A stretch of 64,000 nt of DNA, taken from NCBI GenBank assembly GCA_001939145.1, contig LSRX01000296.1:248852-312851 (forward strand), written 5' to 3'. Source of the DNA: Symbiodinium microadriaticum (Eukaryota > Sar > Dinophyceae > Suessiales > Symbiodiniaceae). The position numbers were made by a program, and so were the translations under genes. This document shows positions 23,816 through 35,406 of this stretch, one piece after another (position 1 is the first letter of the stretch; each line of letters opens with the position of its first letter). A model generated the notes under the pieces. It was not told where the DNA came from. It was given only the letters and a program-made list of their open reading frames with translations, and searched no databases.

Positions 23816-26130
23816 TGTGGGAGCAGGGTCGGAGAAGGAGGCGCGGAGAAGGAGGCGCGGAGCAGGAGGAACAGGAATAGGAATGTTGGTAGGAGCACGA
23901 GTGGCAGTGCCTCGTGGCTCGGAGCCGCCAGGGCGGCCCGCGCCAGGCCGTTCTGGCGGTACAAATGCACCTTCCGGTTTTGGGGGGATCTAAAGTATAG
24001 GGAGGTTGAGGGTTTAGGGTGTAAGGTTTAGGATTCCAGGAGACCCTCCCAACCTTGGGACCTTCGAGGGGTTCGGCTTTCATGAAGGGTATTCCTTCCA
24101 GATAAGACCCTCTCAGTTTCGCGGTTTTGATATGTTTTCCTTTTCTTAGTGGACGGGAAATACAAGGTTGCAAAGGACAGACTAGAGGTATGCCGGGTTT
24201 TAATTTTTAACGGTTTATGCGTGCATGGCGGGTTTCGGGTCTAATGCGCTTCCAGGAAGCTCTAAATCCAGGCCGAGGCTCGAACTCTCGGGGGTTGGCG
24301 TTGGCTTCAGGTGTTTGGGCTGGGGCAAGCGGGTGGTGATCCGAAAACATTACGAACGCCGCCTGGACCTCCGCTCTGAACTCTCTAGAGCCCAGGCGGT
24401 GCGAGATCCGCGCTTGGACGTCGGAACTGGGCGTTGGCAGCCGAGGTGCTACTTGTCCGGGGATGAAGAACCTGCAGCGTCGGAGTCATGGAACATCAAC
24501 GTCCGGGGAAAGGAGATGGTGGGCTGAGACTTTGGAGTCTTCGAGTGCGGGAGCTTGGAGTTGGGTGCGGGCTTCAGCATAGGAGCAAAGCTCAATTCCA
24601 ATCCTGTCCCTTCGCCAAACCTGCAGCCTCGTTAGTGACAACCCTGAATTCCCAAGCAAAGGCCATGTCATCTTCGTCATCATCACCACCGGCAGCACCC
24701 CAAAACCGTCGTCATCACCGAAATCCAACTGCATCCAGGCAGCTCCGTATGCTGCCGGGGACCTTCCGGCGGAGGAGGCTGGGGTCCTCGGCTCAGTTGA
24801 ACTTAGGCTTGGAGGTTTGGGGTCGCCCATGGGATCATGAGATCAGGCAGTCTACCTGAAAGGCGTGGTGGAAGAATGTGTCAACACGAACTCGCCCTCG
24901 TGCCAGTGACATTGGCATTTGAGGTGCTGCTGTGATCTGGAAACACAATCGTTTTTGAACAAGAACATTCACATCACATGGTGGCACTCAACGTCGAAAG
25001 AATATAAGTCTCCTTCCGCCGTTCCGCTCCTATTCGGAAAGCTCTGCAAAGCCACCAAGCTGAATCCCTGCAGCAGCCGGAAAGGAGATCTTGTGCGAAA
25101 TGTCCTGAAAAAGCGGGGGATTTAGCTCAGGGCTTCGGGTCTTGAGCAGTTGGTGTTCAGGCCCTGGGGTCCAGGGGTTCGGGGCTTGAAGGTCTTGGGG
25201 TTGCAGTGCGGGGTCAAGACCGTCCAGAGCTTCAGGGTGGTTAGTTTTCTGGTCCGTTGGAGCTCGGTTTCAGGGCTTTTTATCAGCCTCGGAACCCTGA
25301 ACCGTGCAGAGCGAGTGTTTGCGGTCTGGAATGCAATAGGCATTGGCAGCAGAGAATATATAGCCTTTTTGCGATTTAGTAGACAGGGTTCGATACGGAA
25401 GTACGTAGATGCCTAGGATAAGGGTCGTTTTCGGCTTTAGAGTGGTGTGCCAGACTTTTCACACATCGGGACTGCACAGCAAGACTGTGACCAGTTGTTG
25501 GGGTCGCTATGTATCCGAGCTTCGAGCTAGGATCTAGTGTGGCAAGAACCGGGGCTTCGGAGGGATAACGTTGTGGATCGCTGAGGCTCTCAAACTAAGA
25601 GAACAGCAGGAATGAAGAATCGGCACTCCCCCCAAAGCTTCAGAAAGCAGGCGGCTAAACAGCCCAAACTGCTGAAAACCAGAGCTTTTCAGAATGCAGC
25701 CCTCATTCTCACTCTACAGCCTGGATCCTACAGCCTCAAACTATAAATCCTACTGAAACCTTAAAGCCCAAATCCTGAATCTGATGCGCTACAGCTCACA
25801 GCCTAAATTCCACATCCCCTCGCTCTGTCGTGCCTGCCAGAGGCCTCCTAAGCGATCCAGAGCTGAAGGCGCCGGTGGTGCCGGGGGCGCCGAAGGCTGT
25901 TCGAAGAGCATGGGGGTGCGGTTGTTCAGTTTCAATAGCTTGGGAACTTTGGCTTGGGGTTCGGGACTCGCGACTTTGTTTAGAAGTTTGGAGGCTGCTA
26001 CAGTCCTGGTTCGTCTAGGAGCCGCGAAACTGAACTTGAAAGCAAGCCCATGCTACGCGATCTGGCAACCTCCAGGCAGGTCGCAACGATTGTCGCTTCT
26101 GCATCGATCTCTCGTACTCCAAAACCCCTT
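23816..26130. other. Non-coding, no recognised gene
   Basis: Starts with a duplicated GGAGAAGGAGGCGCG (about 23832-23863). G-rich telomere-like text is at 24000-24035 and 25130-25240. A 124-codon frame (25784-26158) shows no domain. Confidence 0.45.
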
Positions 26131-26293
26131 AGACCCACTGTGCCCTGCGGCGAACTGAAGCTTCCCAGCGCTACGGATGCGTGTAGCAACTGGATAGGTC
26201 AACAACAACAACAACAACAACGNAGACCCACTGTGCCCTGCGGCGAACTGAAGCTTCCCAGCGCTACGGATGCGTGTAGCAACTGGATAGGTC

Positions 26294-26376
<83 letters not shown>
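26131..26376. repeat. (CAA)n array with an exact 70-bp flank duplication across an N
   Basis: 26131-26200 and 26224-26293 are identical over 70 bp, and each is followed by (CAA)n. A single N at 26223 separates them. The second CAA run (to 26376) is longer. This is most simply an unmerged overlap between two contigs ending in the repeat. Confidence 0.9.
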
Positions 26377-28068
26377 AAAAACATCAGCAAAAGCCAACTT
26401 GTTGTGCTTATCCTTCAGGCTTCATGCTTAGCACAAACTGGTCAAGAGCAGGTGTGGCATGAGACCTGCTCCATGTCTTCTGGACCAGGCTCATCCGCCA
26501 CCTAAGAGGCACCAGGCTAGGGACGAACCATCTGCTTGGGGTCTCGTGTTCAGGCATGAACTTGGCTACATGGCTTTGTAGGGTTGTTTGGTTTGCGGTC
26601 ATCATCGATGTTGTCTACTGATAGTGCTGTTTCCACCCGTGAAACATGCGGGATACGCCGATTGCATATGTTACAGAACTACGAACAGTCAAAATCTACT
26701 GCAGCTACACATAAGAGCATGCATGTGCATGTATACTCAGCTGCACTGCACGTTATAGGACGCACTCACAATCGAGTCCCCAGTCAGTCGACTTCACACC
26801 AAAGCCACTGCAGCTAAACATTGACAGGTGGACATGTTCAACAGTGCTGTACCATACCGCACATCAAATTATATAGAGTTGCATCCTGAGCCGTTTGTTT
26901 AGAAGGCAAGCAGGACCTGCACAATCAAGCCGGTTTTTGTCGCGGTCGCACAGGATGTGCTCATGCTTGGGAATCCGAGGAGGCGCAATGCGTGTTATTC
27001 AAGAACCCATGTCGTTTTGGTTATAGTGGCAATAGCTCAGATCGGGCATTGACGGGGATGTTGGGGTTCTTAGAGTCCTAGGCCCTAGGATTCAACCACG
27101 GACTCGCCTGAATCCTGAACAACAGCCGATGAGGGAGCACTCCAGGAACAGAACCCCTAATGCCAACCGTCGCCACAAGCATAATTACGGGTGAGAGGGA
27201 TCAGACAGCGGAACAAGAACAGAAAATAATGCCCCCCATGCACCCAAGCCCTAAACCCTCAAAGCTCCGCACGCAGACAGAAACCCGCGAAACCCTGCGG
27301 CACCTCCTCGGCCGTGGCCCTGAGCATGGCGCCTTCCGAAGCTCCCCAAAGGCCCGCTTAAAAAAAAAAAAACATCTTACACAAGGCCCCACAGGAGAAC
27401 GTGATCTACGGGCCTGAATACTTAGACTAGGGTTTGGATGATTCGATCGCGACTTTAATTTAGGACCTGAAAAATGAAGCGTTTGGGGCCCCGAAACTAA
27501 CTTCTACTTGCAACTCTAACAGCAAGTACGGATCTGTGCGGCCGTACACGTCGGCAGACTGGAGGCTTGAATGTTGCTCTCGTTCAGGCTGGGGGGGGGG
27601 GTCGAAATACATGCAGCAAACAGAATCAGAATACAATCTTGTCGCCGATTCCACGCAAAGCCAGATGGGAGGTTCGAACATCGTTTGGTGATGCGAGGGA
27701 CGTCTCTGGATCCAAGTTGGAGGCCTAAGTAGAACTACCTACACAGACAAAAATACTTTATTAGTTTTCCTGCACTCCGGCCGCCGGCAGAAACGCCCTT
27801 GCAACTGGTCTTCAGGGAGATCTTGGACGTGGCGAGCTCCCGGCACTTGCTTCGACACGGCTACACCCTCACAAGAAGCCTAAACCTACATCCTCAAACT
27901 GCCCCTCATAACAAGCGTGCCGGGGTGCCGTTTAAGTCGCCACCCTCGGCTCGCAGCGCGCGCTGCGCCCGAGCGCGCTCCACACCGGCCTCCCGAAGAC
28001 GGAGCAAAAGGTCCGGAAACCTATCCCGAACTTGAACGCCCAGCCGGAAACCTCAAACTCTAAGTTGA
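26377..28068. other. Non-coding, no recognised gene
   Basis: Contains an A12 run (27361-27372) and a G run (27592-27601). No recognisable frame. Confidence 0.45.
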
Positions 28069-28530
28069 GGCACGCGGCGCAGAAAAAAACCACCCCGGAA
28101 GCAAAACCTGACAGTGGAGCGTTGAGGCAAGTGTAGAAAAGTGTGGCAGGCGCAGTGCAATCGCATGTTTTGACCTACCCCAGTGGTCGTGTAGCAGAAG
28201 CAAAACGGGTCACGATTTCGTGACCAGTTTGTTGGGCGACATCCTGCTGCGCAACTACAGACTGCTTGGCCGCAGTGTCGTCGTCTGAAGACACGGAATG
28301 AACGTCTGGGTCGTCACCAGCAGGCAGTAAGCGCACACGAACATATTGGCCAGATATGCAATTGGCGAGGCAAAGGATCTAAATCTGCAGCACGGACACT
28401 GCACCATGCCTCTGCAGCTGCCTGACAAGTCTGAGGAGCCAGGCCAAATTGGCCTGCCATGAACAAAACTTCCTCCCAAGGAAGCCAAACCCCTGCCGGA
28501 GCCATGGACCGCAGGCCATAGCGAAAGTCG
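28069..28530 (-). pseudogene. Dispersed element copy A, remnant of an unrecognised protein-coding sequence
   Basis: This sequence is closely similar to 57621-58196, apart from indels and a differing middle part. On the minus strand the conserved end (about 28314-28530) reads FRYGLRSMAPAGVW, then EEVLFMAGQFGLAPQ, then CQAAAEAWCSVRAAD, with amino-acid conservation against the other copy. The frame breaks near 28360-28366, where this copy has an extra base, and a 6-base insertion lies at about 28377-28386. Where the other copy has a longer acidic coding segment, this one has only a short unrelated stretch (about 28240-28280). A palindrome, GGTCACGA-TT-TCGTGACC, lies at 28208-28225. The right end runs straight into an N (28531) and a hexanucleotide array, so its true boundary is unknown. 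I do not recognise the protein. It could be part of a retroelement or a multicopy gene family. Confidence 0.6.
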
Positions 28531-28531
28531 N

Positions 28532-29262
28532 TAGATATAGATATAGATATAGATATAGATATAGATATAGATATAGATATAGATATAGATATAGATATAG
28601 ATATAGATATAGATATAGATATAGATATAGATATAGATATAGATATAGATATAGATATAGATATAGATATAGATATAGATATAGATATAGATATAGATAT
28701 AGATATAGATATAGATATAGATATAGATATAGATATAGATATAGATATAGATATAGATATAGATATAGATATAGATATAGATATAGATATAGATATAGAT
28801 ATAGATATAGATATAGATATAGATATAGATATAGATATAGATATAGATATAGATATAGATATAGATATAGATATAGATATAGATATAGATATAGATATAG
28901 ATATAGATATAGATATAGATATAGATATAGATATAGATATAGATATAGATATAGATATAGATATAGATATAGATATAGATATAGATATAGATATAGATAT
29001 AGATATAGATATAGATATAGATATAGATATAGATATAGATATAGATATAGATATAGATATAGATATAGATATAGATATAGATATAGATATAGATATAGAT
29101 ATAGATATAGATATAGATATAGATATAGATATAGATATAGATATAGATATAGATATAGATATAGATATAGATATAGATATAGATGTAGAGGTATAGAGGT
29201 ATATAGATATATAGATATATAGATATATAGATATATAGATAGACAAATAGACAAATAGATAG
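28532..29262. repeat. Perfect ATAGAT hexanucleotide array, about 109 copies
   Basis: 653 bp (28532-29184) of perfect hexamer, then degenerate ATAG/ATAT and ACAAATAG units to about 29262. It begins right after an N at 28531 that truncates dispersed element copy A. Arg-Tyr, Ile-Ser and Leu-Tyr frames here are repeat translations. Confidence 0.97.
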
Positions 29263-32200
29263 TCTTCGCTCTAAGGAGAGGCCCCTAGTGCTAAGTGCCA
29301 GTGCTAACCCGGGGCTCCAAAGCCCGGCAGACCCGGAGCGCTGGCCTCCATGAGCACCATCAGCTTCTGGTCATCGTCCTGTTTTGGGGCTCTTGTTCCG
29401 AGTTTCCGGTATAGGGGCTAAACAAGGTCTTTAGAAGGGTTCGATACGGTGCTCGGGTTTGGGATCTGGGTTTCAAACTTAGCGCACAAATGCTTTCGGC
29501 TTGGGACCCCCATGACTCCAGAGAAAGAAGTTTGGGACACAAGTAGTTTTCACTGTCCACTCTTCAGGCCTTGGCATGCTTTGGCATGCACGGTCAATCT
29601 GAATAGGGCCCATGAAGCAGCGTAGTTGAGAGGCGCCTGCGACCCTACGATTTGTAGATCTGGACCAGAAGCTCCTGAACTGGTCCAGCATCGCCGCTGG
29701 AGCCTGCTGCCACCTTCAGAGGCTGCGCGCTGAAATTTTGTTGAAGTGCTCAGGAGGCTTGTTCTTCTCATCGAACCTCTACTGAGGTTGGCTCGGAGGA
29801 CCGTCGGAAGCTGTGTAAAGGCTCGTGGCTCTTTCCCAGGTTCCCTTCACCTCCAAGTCCATCTCAGAGGAGCTTCTCAAACTCCAAACCCAAAAACCTT
29901 AGTAGTAGGCCCCTAGGATCCCCTAGGGCCTAGGCCCCTTAGGGACTTCCAGGAAGCTTCAGGGCCTCTCCCGAGTCTGCCGCAGAGGGTCCTCCACGGC
30001 GCCGGAGCTCCACCACGCGCTCCAGGTCCTCCCGCTGACGGAGGCCGCGAGGAGCTTGGGAATCGATTTGAGATTAGACGAGCTTAGCTTAGAATAGATA
30101 TTAGAATACTATTAGAGTTCATGGGGCTCTTTATGCTCTTGGTTTTCGCAGGGCTTAGGGAAGTGTTGGTTTTCTTCTTGGGTTTCCCCTCCCTTAGGCT
30201 GCAAAATGAGGGGGCACCATTCTGTCGGGACGTTGGTCAGGAACGAGCCTGGAGGCGATGGGGGAAAGAGGTTCTGCAAGGGCTTGAGTGCCAGGGGCAT
30301 CTGACACCTCTGGTGGCTTGGATGGCAAAGGAACAAGTGGTTCAGGCTCAAGGCTTGTAGAGCCGCATGCTGGCTATGATTAAGGTGGTCTGGACACCGC
30401 CATCGCTCAAATAATCAAGCCCAATATCGTGGGCCCGTCCTGGACAGAGCGAAGCGGCTGAACCCTCACCTCTCCGTCTCTCTGTTTCTACAGGCACTCG
30501 GCCTGCCCTGAACCCTGGAGAGAAGGTCGTGGGTGTCTGGAGCTTACGGCTTGTGGAAGTTTCCTCGAGCCGCCAAAATTTTCGGCCTGCCCTGCAGCCG
30601 CAGCAGAAGGTGCAACCCACGGCGAGTCCTTGACTGCTTGCCAGTCCTCCTTCATCCAGGCCTTCGCGCACAACACTGGCTTCTGGCTGTAGGACCAAGT
30701 TTAGGGTTTACGAGGCCCATCCAAAACCAATGAACTCCCAGATCGTAGGATCTTTTCTCTTTCCGTGCATGCGACATCAACCCTTGAGGCCCCACTCTGT
30801 CATGTTCGGGGTGGGGGGATCTCGACAAGCTTACTTTTATTTCCCTTCGCTTTGTTGGCGGCTCTTTCTCTTAAACCGCAAAGCATCCGGTAACTGGCCT
30901 TGGTCTTTGCCACCTGGCCGGGACAGAGGACGCTGTCAACCAGCTCCTGGCAGAGATTGTTGTGCTCCATGCTGATACCCTCTTTCTTAGAACAGTCGCA
31001 ACATACGATCCCTGCCAGTACTACTCCTTGCATCAGCACTCTTCGACATGCACCCTCCAACAGTGTCAACAAAGCTCGATGACGACAACGTGGGAAAAGG
31101 TGTTGGTCTAACTTACGGCCGTCCAGGGACACCATGGGGGGGCACCAAAGGAACGAAACCCTGAGGGCCATGCCTGAACGGAGCGGACACTGAGGCGAGG
31201 AACGATGTCATCGCGGTTAACGACCTCTGACTGTTCTACTGCAGCCAAAGCCGAAGCCTGGAGCGTTCTGCGGCTCTGAACCCTGCACCCCCTGCTCGCT
31301 TCAGGGATCGAATCCTTTGGCTTGGGCCTAAAAAGCCTGCGGGTTTCGGGTTTCAGGGCCGAGTTTAGGCTTTCGGGTCTATGACAACCCTGGTGTCTGA
31401 ACTCTGAAAACTAAAGCCCTAAACACTACGACACTGATTCCCAAGTCTCTACAGCCCCAAAACCCTCACTCCCAAACCCCCCTCAACTTCAACTCGAAAA
31501 CCCCAAATCCCGAAATTCACTTCAGCAGTCTGACCGTTGCAGCAGAGCAGCGGAGACCATGCAGGTGAGAAGGCTGGGCAGAAGCCTCGATCGCCAAGCA
31601 GACTCGGGGCTCTGAGAGTTTTCGGCTTCTTGGGCTTTAGGCTAAGGGCATGCTGTAGGGCTTCTAGGGCTTCGGATGCTTCGGGGGCTGGGCTCTAGGG
31701 CTCTTGGTTTCAGGATGTGCCAAAAGAGACGAGAAAGGCTCCCACCGGTTCTTCGTGCTGTGCTGCTTCGGGGTCTCTTCTGTGACAGCAGGGAGTCCCT
31801 CAGCTTGGGCCGCTTGGGATGCCAAGGGAGGCCCGGAGCATCCGCTCCGCCGTTTCTCCGCCCGTGTTTCTTCGAGCCCTCCCGGGGGCCTCAATTTCCA
31901 AGCCCTGCATGCCGGGCTCCTGGATTCAGCCGTGCGGCGCTTCGTCCACGCAGGCAGGAGTGCCGAAGCCGTAGCAAACTCAGCGCGGGCAGGAACGGAG
32001 GAAGATTAGCAAAACCTCTTAAACTCAAAGCCTCACAAACCTCGAATCACCCTATACAAACTAAACATAGGAGGACGGTCGTCACCCCGCATTAAGAAGG
32101 CTGCAATGGCTCTAGGGTGGATGTAGAGGGACTCCTGTTGTAGGTTCAGAAATCAAGCCGCAGAGCTCAGGTCCAGGACTTCAGCTGAGACCTGGAATCC

Positions 32201-33393
32201 AAATAGGGTCGTGCTTAGCCATCGCACCTCTAAACAGCGTGCTCTCCAATTCACCGAGGAGCAAATCGATGAGATGTGTGGTCGCAGCATCCTCAGATGA
32301 AGCTGGTTTGTGGTCGTTGTGGCTTTCGACTTTGATTTTGCTGCTGGAAAACGGGTCACCGGGCGACCGGAGGGTCTGATTGCAACCGAGGGGTACGACT
32401 AACGATGTAAGTTGACGGGGACCCACTGCAGAACAACGATACGCACCCGCAAGTAGTGAGGATCCTACTGGTAGAAGGGTTGCAAATACTGTTCGTACTT
32501 GCAGGAACTTGCATTTCGGGTTGTACTGGGTAGTATATCTAGTTGACCTCTCTTGATGGACCGTCCCCAGTCCCCAGACCAAGTAAAGTAGAGTTTAGGG
32601 GTTGTGACACAGGACTGGGGTACCGTCGCTAGGAGCATGGACCATGGAGCTGCACGTGTCAAGCGGCCAAAAACATATCCAATTAGTCTGCAATTTCTAC
32701 ACCACATCCCATCTCTGCAGCACAGAGAATGCAGAAGCCTCCGTAAACACTGGCTGCAACAGTTCCCTGACGCAAACCTATATGAGAGCAGTCCAGGACC
32801 CAATATCAAGTACCAAAGCAGTGCTCTCTGCAACCTCGCGACAGCGTCAGCAGCGCGCCGACGCCAGCTCCCAGAGAGTGACCGACGACCGTGACTCTGT
32901 AGCCTCTGGCAAACTCTGTCATGGCTTGGGGACAAACCCAAGGCCCTGCACAAATAAGTACTTCTTACTCTCTGTTTTGGCCTTTTAGCACGCTTTTCAC
33001 CTCTGTGGAGAACCCACTGGCCCATTTCCCCCTGTGACGTGCCCAGTCCTTTCTCACTCGATGGATGCTGCTGCCGGGTAGCTGTGCATCTGTAGCATTA
33101 TGTCAATCTCAGGAGTACTCAGGAGTGCTAAGTCTAGAGAAACCATGATTTCCAGAAGTAGGAGAAAAAAAGAAATAAATAGAGTTAGCACCAGAGATCG
33201 ACATAACTACACTGTAATTAGCACTGCTGCATCCTGACCTACAATATTGTCTTTGCGCCGTCCGTCTATACACGCGCAGCTCAGGAATTCGCCTCAAAAG
33301 GTGCAGCAGCTGTACAAGTTGGCCTCTGGGTGCTGGTGCGCCTCTTCAGTCGCGTAAGTTTGCGGTCTGCCCCTTCGAGGGTTAATCCTCTTC
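29263..33393. other. Non-coding, no recognised gene
   Basis: Clustered CCTAGG palindromes lie at 29910-29945. A facing pair of telomere-like tracts lies at 31325-31380 (G-rich) and 31390-31520 (C-rich). A 123-codon minus-strand frame (30800-31171) is repeat-free and could be an exon, but I do not recognise it. The region 3' of the peptidase gene (33100-33393) shows no poly(A)-type tail. Confidence 0.45.
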
Positions 33394-35406
33394 TTAACGA
33401 TTCAATTCTTCTTTGAACTCTGAACGGTTCAAAGCTTTTTTGAACATTGCGAGGCCTTGCTCTAGGCGTGCCCTACTTGTGTCAAGAAGCCGGGGCACAA
33501 TGCAGGTGTGGCCATCGAGAGGAGAGTTCCCGGTGTCGATGAAGCTGAGGATCCGCGAGAAGCAGTCATATCTGGCCATTTCTTCAGTGTAGTTCATGAG
33601 GTGGTGCTCCTGCTTGGCCGTCTCGTATTCGGCCAGAAGCCTCTTGCCCACAGGACCCGGTGGTCTGAGGCAATGACCAATGCCCTGCCAAGTGACGAGA
33701 TGGCTCTGTGGAAAAGCGCGTCGTGCGAGCTGGGCGCTTGTGTATGCAGTTCGGGGGTCGTGCAAATTCCCTACAATCACGGGGCTGATGCTGGCATCCC
33801 CCATGGGGGGCACTGGTCTCGCGGTTGCTGGCCAAGTGCTGATGCCCACGACCATCGCAAACGAGAGAGGCGTGCCAAGTGGTTGCATCAACATGGATGC
33901 GTGCCACCAACGAATGAAAGCCTCTTCGTTTAGTCTACCGGCGGTGTCCGTGCCCAGAACCAGTGTCTGGATACCCAAACTGAACCAGTCCATTTCAGGA
34001 GGGGTCATAGTTGCGGCGACATTCTGGCTCAAGATTTCGGTGTAGCCCAAGTCGTCGGCAGGCAGGATGCTCAGTAGCCAGTCTGGGCAGCCCCCATTGT
34101 CCTGTCCATCTGCATACTTCTCCACACAAGCGAAGACCACACTGGCGAGGTTGTGCGGATGTGTCAGACCTACGCCTGTCCCGAAAAGCAGTCGCAGGAG
34201 CTGAAAAATGAAAGCTGCCCGAGATGGATTGCTCGAATCTTGGATCAGGCTTAGAGCCTTGGACTCTGACAGCGGCGCAGCACGGCAGGGTTCTTCTGCG
34301 CCGCCATCCATTGCAGACAGGTCACAGGCCCTTGTCATGCCGTTCCATGTAGCCGTGATGCTCTTTGCAAACAGCACTCCTCTTTCCTCAACATCTGGGA
34401 AGGGATCCACGACACCGTCCAAGACCAGATGGTGCGTGTACTTCGCGAAGATCGTACCATACACTCCGGCAACTGCAGTACCGTACGATGCCCCGAAGAT
34501 CGACATGCGAGATGCCCCAACTGCACGACGAAACTGGTCGATGTCGTGGGCCAGATCCACCGTACCACCAAATTGCAGAACGTTGTACTCACGACCGCTT
34601 GGCGACTGGAGCTTGAATCGCGGAGCATTGTAGCAAAGGCTATGTTCCAGTTTTAGCAACCGGTAATACCAGCGCAGAAAGGTCTCTTTGAAGTGCTGGA
34701 TGCCCGATACTGTCACCCGCAAACCCTTAAACCGGAGAATCGACTCCACGTAAGGCGTGGCCTCACGAGAAGCGCTCTCGGACACATTGGCACCCAGCGT
34801 CAAGCGGACAATCTGGTCGATACCAAGGCGGGAGCTCACGATCTCATGGCATTGCATCCGAGGAAAAGGAAGGATCGGCTCCCCCGTGCTGTAGTTGAAA
34901 GGACACGGTGGTGTAGTCATGTCTCCTTCGGTGACCACGCCACGCTGGTCCAGGGCCCACCAGTCGAAGTCTTTGTGAAGTCGGCTCTGGTTCCCCTCTC
35001 CGTTGATGTCCCACTTGGGGCTCCATTCAACGCAGTTGTGGCCAGAACCGGGGCCACCGCAGTGGAGAAGCAAGGGGCCATGCTTGGCAGGCTGCTCTGT
35101 TGCCGGAATTGCACGGACACGCAAGCAAACATAGGGCATCGCTTCATACGGCAACATCGCCATGTCGTGCACCAGGGGTGTCTTCAGCCAGCCAAAGTAG
35201 CTCTGAACTCCCCCCTCCATCGATACCTGCTCATCCCAGACCAGGACCTCGGGATCCGGGTTCCAAAAGGACCATCCTGCATCAGCTTTCTCGTTGGAGA
35301 CTTCCTCCTTGAGCCCTCGCAGGCGGGCGGAAGGCTCGGAGTTCAGTCTCCCCTCCGCGGCCCCCGAACCGAAAAGGACCAGCACCAGGCAAGCAAAGCG
35401 TGCCAT
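33394..35406 (-). CDS. Secreted alpha/beta-hydrolase, S33-type (prolyl/tripeptidyl aminopeptidase-like) peptidase
   Basis: Predicted secreted serine exopeptidase that would release N-terminal residues or short peptides from peptide substrates; the exact specificity is not readable. The 670-residue frame starts at the ATG at 35406, chosen because it gives a clean signal peptide (MARFACLVLVLFGSGAAEG). The alpha/beta-hydrolase landmarks are in the right order: oxyanion-loop HCGGPGSG (about 115-122), WWALDQRG (149-156) as in proline iminopeptidases, nucleophile elbow GASYG with Ser307, then Asp550 in NLHDPRTAY and His578 in GIGHC, as in the TAP-like C-terminal domain. A long insert lies between the elbow and the Asp. 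N-glycosylation sequons occur near 139, 171, 207, 605 and 660. The last 30 residues are charged and may be helical. The stop is TAA at 33394-33396. No intron is needed to join the motifs. The frame stays open 264 codons upstream (to 36198), but that part looks like translated repeat. Known of family: Ser-Asp-His triad. Inferred: secretion and activity. Confidence 0.9.
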   Translation of the reverse strand: MARFACLVLVLFGSGAAEGRLNSEPSARLRGLKEEVSNEKADAGWSFWNPDPEVLVWDEQVSMEGGVQSYFGWLKTPLVHDMAMLPYEAMPYVCLRVRAIPATEQPAKHGPLLLHCGGPGSGHNCVEWSPKWDINGEGNQSRLHKDFDWWALDQRGVVTEGDMTTPPCPFNYSTGEPILPFPRMQCHEIVSSRLGIDQIVRLTLGANVSESASREATPYVESILRFKGLRVTVSGIQHFKETFLRWYYRLLKLEHSLCYNAPRFKLQSPSGREYNVLQFGGTVDLAHDIDQFRRAVGASRMSIFGASYGTAVAGVYGTIFAKYTHHLVLDGVVDPFPDVEERGVLFAKSITATWNGMTRACDLSAMDGGAEEPCRAAPLSESKALSLIQDSSNPSRAAFIFQLLRLLFGTGVGLTHPHNLASVVFACVEKYADGQDNGGCPDWLLSILPADDLGYTEILSQNVAATMTPPEMDWFSLGIQTLVLGTDTAGRLNEEAFIRWWHASMLMQPLGTPLSFAMVVGISTWPATARPVPPMGDASISPVIVGNLHDPRTAYTSAQLARRAFPQSHLVTWQGIGHCLRPPGPVGKRLLAEYETAKQEHHLMNYTEEMARYDCFSRILSFIDTGNSPLDGHTCIVPRLLDTSRARLEQGLAMFKKALNRSEFKEELNR

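Noticed and set aside
28314-29254. Open frames of 257-310 codons on both strands
   Set aside because: They are translations of the ATAGAT hexamer array (Ile-Ser, Leu-Tyr, Arg-Tyr dipeptides).
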